The notes under the pieces were generated by a model. The model had not been told where the DNA came from. It did no database searches and was given only the letters and a program-made list of their open reading frames with translations. A DNA stretch of 64,000 nucleotides, from NCBI GenBank assembly GCA_029204225.1, contig MU832220.1:1-64000 (forward strand), written 5' to 3'. The stretch comes from Diphasiastrum complanatum. Lineage: Eukaryota > Streptophyta > Lycopodiopsida > Lycopodiales > Lycopodiaceae. A program made the position numbers and the translations under genes. Below are positions 55,876 to 64,000 of this stretch, piece by piece. Positions within the stretch are counted from its first letter, which is position 1. Each line of letters starts with the position of its first letter.

Positions 55876-56715
55876 GAGGTGATTCATATTTTGCACAAGC
55901 AGCTACCTCCAGATTATATGCAGTTTACACTCGAGTTTGGTGATAATCTCTCTCATTCGTTGAATTCTCAGTGACCATTTGAAGGTGAAGAAGTCAAGTG
56001 CCCCCATTGTGATTCTGTGAATACAAAGTTTCGCTTTTTAAACAATAATAAAGAGAATCAACAGAGATACAAGTGCACAAATTGCGGTCTCAAGTTCACA
56101 AAGGGTGGGAAGGTAAGAAAAAGAAGTAAGCAATTGGACCAAGAAGAAGAAACAGTCATGTCATTGACTCAAAATACTACACAAGGAATAGAATCTGATG
56201 GATTCTCTAGTCAAAGACCTTTGGAAGAGGGCGAAGAAATTAGTTGCTTGCATTGTGGCTCCATGAATACCAAATTCCGATATTTCAACAACAAAAAACG
56301 AAGCCAAGAGAGATATCTGTGCAAAACATGTCATAAAACCTTTACGCGTGGTGGGAGCAGGAGCACTAGGAAGGTATCAAGGCAACCAGCTCCATCCTCT
56401 ATTAATGAAGCATGTGGTGACTATAACATCAACTTCCACATCCCAGCACTAGTAGCGGTTGACAGTGACGACGATTTCACATATAAAGAAGATGCAAAGT
56501 TGGCTGAAGATTGGACGAGATGCTTCAATGATGAGATTCCAAATGCTGGTCAATCAAGTTTTTCAAGTCTTCTTGGGATTACCACAGGATGTGATCAAAC
56601 ACCTGCTACTGGAAGTTTGAATATGGAAGAGGATCAAAATCCAATGCATGTTGAAAGCCTTGAAGCGACTGAATTCCCAGTTGCAGATTTGGAAGGACTT
56701 TTTAAACAACGTTGA
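55876..56715 (+). pseudogene. Double-Dof zinc-finger protein gene (likely pseudogene)
   Basis: The frame contains two Dof fingers, each with the exact CX2CX21CX2C spacing. Finger 1 (55999-56085) has CPHCDSVNTKFRFLNNN and CTNC. Finger 2 (56245-56331) has CLHCGSMNTKFRYFNN and CKTC. Each is followed by (T/K)(K/R)GG as in Dof DNA-binding domains, and each is preceded by the same SQ(R/stop)P..EGEE lead-in, so one arose by duplication of the other. Dof proteins are plant transcription factors binding AAAG; one finger is the rule. An AG acceptor at 55874-55875 opens a frame EVIHILHKQLPPDYM. An in-frame TGA at 55972 falls where the second repeat has Arg (CGA). Downstream of the stop at 56713, another frame continues coherently (WQLTAEDLENLDFLLKDLFE) to TAG at 56804, suggesting a frameshift in the T/A run near 56700. 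A 5' exon was not found. Confidence 0.8.
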
Positions 56716-57125
56716 AGATTGGCAGCTCACAGCTGAAGATTTGGAGAACCTGGACTTTCTATTGAAAGATTTATTCGAGAATCAAGGTCCAAATTATACC
56801 ACATAGCAAACAGTGAGAACATAGCTCCTCTTTCAATATCAACATTATCGTTTATAAGAATGTTGCTTAGTTGCCAATGATGCAATTCATAAAAGCTTTT
56901 TATAGTGTTGATGATGTTTTGTAATCATGGATTGATTAAGTAAAATTGCAATACATATTTAAACAACTCAATCTTTCCATAAATGCCTTCATTGTGAGAG
57001 TATAGAAAATCTAGTTTTCATGTTACTTCTATGGTTCCATATAGAGAGTGGCATGGCTCTTCAACGTACACAACATTTAAGATGGATATGAAACTCATGG
57101 ACTCACAATTTAACAAAACACATTC

Positions 57126-57243
57126 TACCTTCCAAGTTATGCTTCTTGGTTTCCAAGGGGAGGCTCGAACCTGGGACCAAAGAAACTTTGGATGCCAAGC
57201 TAACCAGTTGAGCCAACCCCGTTGGGTTACCTTCCAAGTTATG
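57126..57243 (-). mobile_element. tRNA-derived SINE with 16-bp target duplication
   Basis: The body, 57142-57227 (86 bp), reads on the minus strand GGGTTGGCTCAACTGGTTAG (Pol III A-box region) and, about 32 bases on, GGTTCGAGCC (B box). It is flanked by identical copies of TACCTTCCAAGTTATG at 57126-57141 and 57228-57243. The tRNA-like part is almost the whole element; no poly(A) is clear. A decayed tRNA gene is excluded by the long duplication and the lack of a foldable acceptor stem. Confidence 0.82.
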
Positions 57244-58730
57244 AAATGATAGTACTTCAAACACTCCAAACACTTCATTACTCCATGTTATGAAATAATA
57301 GTAGTTATATCACAACATTATAATAGCAGAACAAAATGTCAAGAATCTAAGTTAATGTATTTAAATTAATGTCACACATATTGAGATTATTAGTGTGAAT
57401 TGAGTTTGAAACAAAACTATCTCATCCCAAAAATGACCAAAACTGCACATTTCTAGATCTCATCTACAAATGAGCACCAAGAGGAGATAATTCATGTGCT
57501 ATGTCAAATTTTAAGTTCCTTCTCAAAACCTTAATTAAATATTGTGGATGGGTTGAAATTAGTCTCTCCAACAGCCCTCCAATAATTTAATTGGTATTTG
57601 GCTACAATCATATATAATCCAATTTGGCTCATATGACACATTCCAAGTTCGATTGCCTACTCGACAACATGTGAATGTCGGGTTGAGACCAATGTTTGGC
57701 ATAGGCGTGATACCTAGACACATTTCAGGTATGTGACCTAAAACCATGCGCTTGTTATTTACTTAAGTTTTCATAGAGTATGGATACAACAGGTGGAAAA
57801 GTCACTGGCATTGTTGTGATAGATGATTTGGTCAAAGAGACCACTTGGCCATGCATGGTTTTCCTTGACTTGGAATGTTGTTGGGTGGGCACTTGGCTGA
57901 TTGCTTATCAAACATTTTGGTCGAAGAGACCAGTTGGCCCTACTGTAACATGGCTTTTTTTGAATTGGAAGGTGTTAAGGGATTGAATTATCAAACATTT
58001 TGGTAGGGGAGGTTGGAAGTTCTTGTGCAAGTTTGAGAGCCTTTATGATTCAAGTGATTCAGAAAATGTGGTTGGATATGAACAAGGGCCTTGTTGGATC
58101 TAGTATTAATAGTTAGTGTACTCTTCATGATGTCTGTAAAAAATTGACTCACGAACACTCTTAGTGTCTCATGCTTTTTGTTATGCGTTTCAGCTGATTA
58201 TTATATCTTCTACATTGACAATTTAGATAATTAAATACGATCCATTTGTTAACAATGTCTATTTGTCATTGCAGATCGTACAATGTATGCACATGCTTCT
58301 ACTAAGATAATCAGATTAGATCAAAGGACATAAATATTATGGTTCTCAATTATTTGTGCTCATTCAATGTAGATTAGACCAAATGTTAAAGTATATTATG
58401 ACAATCATAGAGGTCTCCATTATTTTTGATATTAAAGTCATCGTTTATTTATAGCTTTGTATCAACACTAATGAATTTGCAAAATTTAATAGCGTACCTT
58501 TTAGACAATTTTTTACTTGTCCATAATAGCATATTATAATTTATTGTTCACTGTATACTAGTTTATTTGAACCTCATATTTTTTGAACCTCATATTTTTC
58601 TCAACACTTGATATTAGAGCAAGTTATATTTATATTATCTGAATAATATAAGTTGAAAACAATTATATTTGATTCTTGATAAAACGACATATGATTTCTA
58701 CTAGTAAGTCTATCTCTATGATTGACAAAT
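57244..58730. other. Unassigned spacer with a local imperfect repeat
   Basis: About 57815-58005 carries two or three imperfect units with ATTTGGTC(A/G)AAGAGACCA(C/G)TTGGCC and ATCAAACATTTTGGT. Each unit has an inner palindrome GGTC..AGAGACC. No coding assignment. Confidence 0.45.
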
Positions 58731-58734
58731 CAGA

Positions 58735-58935
58735 TTTTTTTAATTATCATATGTGAAAATTTGAAATGAAAGTCATATCACAAACGAATGTAGTAATGGT
58801 GAAAAAACTAAACCTTGGGTGGATGCTCAAGCAATCACCAAGTGTAAACAAGAAAATGGCATTTAAATATTCAAGATTATCAAATTTGGCATTTAAGCTG
58901 AACCCAAACATTGAAAGAGGCTGGGGATGCTTTGA
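58735..58935 (+). pseudogene. Copia Gag N-terminal scrap
   Basis: It reads FNYHMWKFEMKVISQTN, frameshifts, then GEKTKPWVDAQAI, matching the start of many copia Gags (N-Y-x-x-W...M). Stops and frame changes follow. Short, so only moderately sure. Confidence 0.5.
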
Positions 58936-58946
58936 GTAATCTCTAT

Positions 58947-59045
58947 TGTTGAATTTCACACGTGTGGGATAGCTCAAAAGTGTGATTGTGATCTCCTAAT
59001 ACGCAGTGATTGCACATAGATCATACATAGATTGAAAACCTTTTA
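58947..59045 (-). repeat. Family F LTR end fragment
   Basis: GAATTTCACACGTGTGGGAT..AGTGTGATTGTGATCTCCTAA corresponds to the last 100 bp of the F LTR on the minus strand. Confidence 0.6.
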
Positions 59046-59059
59046 GATCAAGCCATCAA

Positions 59060-59862
59060 CATTTTGCTAGAAGATTGTTGGATATTGTACATACAAACAT
59101 TTGTGGCCCAATGCAGAATCCTTTATTGAAGGATGCAAAGTCAATTATCACCTTCATTGATGAATTTTCCAGAAGGACGATGGTGTACTTTATCAAGAAG
59201 AAATCCGAAGCTTTCAACTGCTCCAAAATCTTCAAGGAGCTTGCAAAGAAAAAACACTAGTAAGAAGATCAAAGCCCCGAGGTCCAACAATGGTGGATAA
59301 TATATATCTACTAAATTCAAGGAGTACTGCCAGAGCCAAGGCATTGAGAAATAGTTTATCAATTCCTATTCGCCTCAGTCAAACAGCTTAGTTGAGAGGA
59401 AGAATCGTACCCTGGTCAAGTCAGCCAAATGCATGCTGGGACACACATCATTTCCAAAGAGCTTCTGGGCTGAAGTTGTTTCCACTGCAGCTTACATCCA
59501 GAACAGATGTTTGACTAAGACCCTCTCAAGCAAAACACCCCATGAGGTTTGGACATGATCTAAACCTTCATTGAAGAACCCACGAGTATTTGGTTGCATC
59601 GCCTTCATGTAGATCCCAAAGGAGACAAGGAAAAATTCAACTTCCAAAGTCTAAAGACCATCCTGATCGGTTATATCTCCTCCGACAATACCTATAAGTT
59701 ATACGACCTCGATACCCAACATATATTATTCAGCAAGAATATAATTTGTTTCGAGGATCAGTTCATCAACTTCAAAGGCAAAGGTAAAGTTTACTTTCAT
59801 AAAAAATATCATTTCTATACCACAGTCGGTTCTCTTTCAAAAACTATTGAAAAAATCACATA
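59060..59862 (+). pseudogene. Copia integrase relic
   Basis: It reads LLDIVHTNICGPMQNP and DAKSIITFIDEFSRRTMVYF (first catalytic region). Across stops it continues NNGG, KNRTLVKSAKCMLG and KSFWAEVVSTAAYIQNRCL. An open 89-codon frame (59594-59863) then holds KTILIGYISSDNTYKLYDLD, the linker after integrase. It is the same family as the fragment at 13655-14068. Confidence 0.8.
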
Positions 59863-60237
59863 AACCAGTCTGATGTCTTATATTCAAGAAATTACTAAGA
59901 AGTAAATGATTAATTAAGAAAGTGAGAAATATATTTGAGAGCTTCTAATTTTGTAAATAATGAGATACCACATTGGGATCTAGATTAAACCTCAAAATTT
60001 TTCAAAATACCCCACATTTGATTAATGGTTTTCTTTTCCCATATTGCGACTAGGTACTAAAATATTCCAATGATCATTAGATCTCTACATTCCTAGAATT
60101 TTCATTCCAAAATTATTGATGTCTCATACCACCAGCTCTTCCTTCCAAAAAACCCTTAACTATCTCATCTGATATTCTAGAGATCCACTGATCATCTAGA
60201 TGTCCTATAATCCATATAGGATAAAATCCTAACTACG
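59863..60237. other. Unassigned spacer
   Basis: No feature recognised between the copia relic and the solo LTR. Confidence 0.4.
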
Positions 60238-60242
60238 AAATA

Positions 60243-61069
60243 TGTGAAAATTCACACATGTGGGAATGTCCTAATGTGTGAAACTGATCTCCTAAGCTTG
60301 GCTCATGCACTATAGATCACCTATTGATTGAAATCCAAGATCAATGACAAGGTCTAAGGCAAAAAGACCATTCTACATGCATTCATTCATTACCAAAAGG
60401 TGTTTCACACGTGTGGAAGACTTCATGAAATAAGCTAAGTCCCAACAAGCTCCTCTCCTCGGGTAGAGAGAGAAAATACCACTTCTGGGCTCATCTAGAG
60501 AGAGAAGGCAATACAAGCAAAATTGGAAAATCTCCAAATTGACTCAAAAACTCATAGATCTCTCTTACATTAATGAAGGGAATGAAAGTACATATAGAAA
60601 CTCATGGAGATCCAAGCTTAATTTCTATTGGACCCCTTAAACATAGTCTCTCTAATCCTATTGGATGTGTGATGCAACATCCCTCACTTTTGATTGGACT
60701 CTTCCAACACATCTCTCTTTTATGATTGGACCCTTTGACTTTTGCCACCACATAGGGTGCATCACTCATCAAACCTAAAATTGACATGTGTAAGCAACCT
60801 AACTAGCTTGAGTTACATCACAATTGAATTTTGGCCTAATCGTGACAAAACATATGTACTTGACCATTTGACGTCTAAACCAAAATCGACCCTATCACCT
60901 AGTGACACCAAGATGTTTGACTAGAAATCTTTATGATACCTCTAAAGTCAACATTATAAACTGTTTCTAGCTATTTTACACATGTGGGAACATGCTCCAC
61001 ACATGTAAAATGTAGTCACAAACATAAAATCATAAAATAATCAAGATAGATTTTTGACAATTTTTCAAA
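60243..61069 (-). repeat. Solo LTR of family F with 5-bp duplication
   Basis: A full-length F LTR: TGTGAAAATTC at 60243 and GACAATTTTTCAAA at 61069, where CACA has become CAAA. It is flanked by AAATA on both sides (60238-60242, 61070-61074). No interior is attached, so it fits LTR-LTR recombination. Confidence 0.82.
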
Positions 61070-61074
61070 AAATA

Positions 61075-62144
61075 CATTTCCCGATCACACTTACCACTCT
61101 TCCTCCCCCCTTAAGATTTTCAGTCCCCTGAAGATCTATTTCAGCTAAGGTACACATAAGACGTAACAACATTAGTAAATGTTTAAACTTAATTATTGTA
61201 GGAAAAAGTTTGAAACAATTTCACTTCTATCCTATAATTGGGTTGAATTACTGATATACAAACATTTTCTAGTATGAAAAACAATACTAGTCTGATTTTC
61301 TGCATATAATTCACCATAGGATTTAATCGAAAATTACTTTTGATTAGTTCCTAGCAATTACAGATTTTACCAATAAAATTGGACTGTTTTTTTTTTTTTT
61401 TATTGACTAGTTTTGCATTCCTCCATTAATATTGACAAAAACTATCCAAACTCGGAATATGAAATTACATGAATGGAACTCCTATCAATAGGATTTCAAT
61501 AACTCTTAATCTATATCCAATCAGATTTCACGGTCAGGATAAAGAGTACTATAACCACTCATTTTGTCTGGTTGTTTCATATTATTTGACAATTTTAAAT
61601 TGAATTTTGACGAGTATCTTGCACAAATGTTCACTTGACCTATTTCTAGCGATGTACCAATTAGAAATCTATCAGACAAGCAACCAATTTCAAATTTTAA
61701 CCAAATATGAAATTCAACAAAAAAAAATCCAATATTAACTTTCAACTTGGGAGCACCTTACTCCAAAAGTTAAAATATCATACAGTAAAAATGTTGGCAA
61801 ATTCATTGCTGTTCCTTTTGTCAATTTAAAATAATCTATTTCTAGAAAATATTGTAGCTTTAGTGAAAACACTGTGACTAACTCTAACTGATAAATTCAG
61901 TATAGTCAATTCACTAATCCAAACATATTCCATAGATAACAAAAAATTGACCAAAATTTTGATTTTTAAAAAAAAACTCAATTTTTTGTTCATTTTACAT
62001 TATTCAAAAAAATTCTAGCCTCACAAGGATATTAGCTACTTTCGGGTTACGTCTAGTATGACATGGAATAACTAACAACTTGATTTATTGGAATATCATG
62101 TATCCAAGACTAGGAAGATACTGAATCTTATGTACTGGTCATGG
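61075..62144. other. Unassigned AT-rich spacer
   Basis: No domain, LTR end or RNA recognised. Confidence 0.4.
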
Positions 62145-62154
62145 ACATGACAGT

Positions 62155-62340
62155 AGGCACATTGAAATTCGATATCACTATGTAAGGAGTAAGATTCTTG
62201 ATAGAGAGGTAGGCGTAATGTACTATAAGATGCAAAACATGATCACGGTTTTGTTTACCAAGGCTTTCAGAATTGATGCACATGCCAAATTTTGTGCATT
62301 GCTTAGTCTAAAGATCAAGACATTCATGGATCCAGATTAA
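62155..62340 (+). pseudogene. Copia RNase H C-terminal tail
   Basis: A 61-codon open run reads RHIEIRYHYVRSKILDREVG, then MQNMITVLFTKAFRIDAHAK and CALLSLKI, ending TAA. It matches the last segment of copia pol (KHIxIRYHxVR...DxxTKAL). The sequence AGAGG|TGTTGGA follows at 62343-62354, as in copia polypurine tract and 3' LTR starts. The part upstream is missing. Confidence 0.72.
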
Positions 62341-63384
62341 GAAGAGGTGTTGGATTTATTCCTCTACTTCCTAAATCCCAAGTTAAACTAGTTCCATTTA
62401 TATTGCTACAGCTATACACGCATTGTCGCACACAGTTTGCAAATATACTCTATTATCGAAGACATGTAAGAATGCAAGAGAATGGCAGTCCGACTTGTGG
62501 GAGTTGGCCGATTTATTGGGGAAACCCGACTTGGCCGGCTTATCTGGGAGTCCGACTTATCGACTCAACCAACTATCGTTGGGGACCATCAAACGACTAT
62601 CTTGATTATCGACAACAGTACGCTGGACTCCGAATAGTCGAAGCCTTCTCATGTCCACTTCATGTACTGTGCAACTACTTGGACAATGACAGCAGCAACC
62701 ATGATGTATTCTAGATGGCGCAACGGCTCCATGCCATCCTCTTGTACATACATCTGCACAAATGTAAATTGTATATAGTTGATCTTTGTAATCAATTAAT
62801 TATGCATACTAATGCCAATTAATGCTAGAAGAGAGAGGCTCATTCTAAATATGCTCGAGCGCACATAGATGCCGAGATGATAGCCTATAAGAGATAGACA
62901 TAGTAGATGCTTTCAAACATTGATTCCTTCTTTTTCGACTAATTGTCAAAATAAGCTCATAGTTGTTATGGATCATAGTTAGCTTTGTGAACACACTGTT
63001 TTGTGCTCACCAACATCATCTGACTTGTATTTCCATACATTCAATCTGAATAAATTACTGTCTGATTTTGCGTTCATTTTTTTTTTAAGTGTTGCATGCT
63101 GTTCGCTTTTTGTCTGACTCTCTAACTGTTTTGTCTGATTGTCTGCTCTTATACTTCCGCAATCAAGGTTTGTTTTGTGTCGCCTACTGTTGTAGTAGTG
63201 CACGCACTGAGAAAATTAGTTGACTAGTGCCTTTGCATAGTAGTAGAATCGTTCTGATCCAATAGTTCAACCTGCCTGTCCGATCCATGACTTTTTTTTA
63301 TAAAAATTGAAGATTCATAATTCATGTGAATTCATAAAAAAAGGCTCCTCTACCATTTCCTTTTTCAAAAGATCTCGTGTTTGT
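62341..63384. other. Possible copia 3' LTR and spacer
   Basis: An LTR may start at 62348 (TGTTGGATTTATT) just after the pol stop; the other end is uncertain (AAACA near 62918 is one option). No second copy is in the window. Nothing else is seen. Confidence 0.3.
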
Positions 63385-63760
63385 CTAGAATACAATGTGA
63401 AACATACACTTATAAGTGGAAGAGAATCTATATATATTAAGATCATTACCCAGTTGGTTTTCAAACATATATGTTAGACTTCTCATATTGAGATGTCCTA
63501 ACCTCTAATACCATAGAATATTAGCATTCTCATATGAGATATGGGAATTCATGGCTTGAGCCTTGTATGAAGAATCATGTCTAAGTCTATAAAAATAACC
63601 ATGTCTCATGCCTTTGGAAAGAACTTAATCATTATTGTCTAGAATTTGACATTCCTTCTCAATGAATTGGATTGTATGTCCTAGATTAGCAATCTTATTG
63701 ATAGATGATAATTTTTGGTTACTCCTGTTGGAAAGAGGAAAGTGAAATGAGTCGGTTCCA
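63385..63760 (-). pseudogene. Copia protease-end and pre-integrase relic
   Basis: The minus strand reads NYHLSINKIANLGHTIQFIE, KGMRHGYFYRL and, across a stop, RLGHLNMRSL with a following MFENQLG. This is the end of the copia protease region and the GAG-pre-integrase HLGH motif. Stops and frameshifts are present. It is oriented opposite to the RNase H tail at 62155. Confidence 0.65.
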
Positions 63761-64000
63761 TAAGTCGAAGATTGTAAGTGACCTATCGAGCGTAGTAGAA
63801 TAAGCCTTCTTTCTTAATGCATGACTTTGCCTATCAATATTGAACAAAGCTATAATGATAGAAGTCACGTTCAATTTTTTAGCAGCCATCTTTGAAATCG
63901 TTAGCACTAAAGTGATTTTGTAGCCAAAAAATGATGTATTGAATATTGCAGTGCTGATGCATTCAACAAGACAAACGAAACAATAGGAGATATATCTTAC

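Noticed and set aside
57600-57735. Possible second tRNA-like SINE (GTTCGATTGCC near 57649)
   Set aside because: Only a weak B-box-like word; no convincing A box or target duplication.

Overview
The window looks like nuclear DNA of a land plant with a transposon-rich, slowly purged genome. The evidence is two plant gene families (a Dof zinc-finger gene and an IQM-type calmodulin-binding gene fragment, both with introns), plant LTR retrotransposons with tRNA-Asp- and tRNA-iMet-type primer sites, a tRNA-derived SINE, and AT-rich spacers. I cannot name the species. The amount of old, nested, stop-ridden LTR DNA would fit a gymnosperm, fern or large-genome angiosperm, but that is inference.

Layout. 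1-5 kb: mostly unassigned, with three minus-strand exons of an IQM-like gene (2840-3625). 5.2-12.9 kb: a broken Ty1/copia relic, into which element G1 (7736-12853, 5-bp duplication AATAT) inserted. G1 itself carries a minus-strand copia relic (F1) inside its 5' LTR. 13-15 kb: copia integrase and LTR scraps. 15.3-19.1 kb: pieces of an unnamed retroelement protein flanking a 2.5-kb segment with 30-bp terminal inverted repeats. 20.4-22.6 kb: two family-F halves in opposite orientation. 23.5-25.3 kb: two G-family copies in opposite orientation. 25.3-41.3 kb: a decayed Ty3/gypsy element (D) with LTR, PBS, gag, RNase H, integrase and a 3' ORF. That ORF is split by a complete gag-only element B (32375-39552, duplication TAAGC). 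41.3-48.6 kb: copia and gypsy scraps, two LTRs, and a G-related element with protease and the unnamed protein. 48.6-54.4 kb: family-F element H, where reverse transcriptase and RNase H are replaced by an intact ORF of unknown origin. 55-57.3 kb: GA/CT microsatellites, a gene encoding two tandem Dof fingers, and a SINE with a 16-bp duplication. 57-64 kb: copia relics and a solo LTR with duplication AAATA.

Most coding here belongs to mobile elements, and nearly all of it is broken. Several otherwise long frames are interrupted only by TGA, often where arginine (CGA) would fit, and primer sites differ by transitions. This is the pattern expected from deamination of methylated cytosines. The features most worth follow-up are the double-Dof gene, the foreign ORF in element H, the peptide conserved at the 3' end of G elements, and the unnamed retroelement protein present in two diverged copies.
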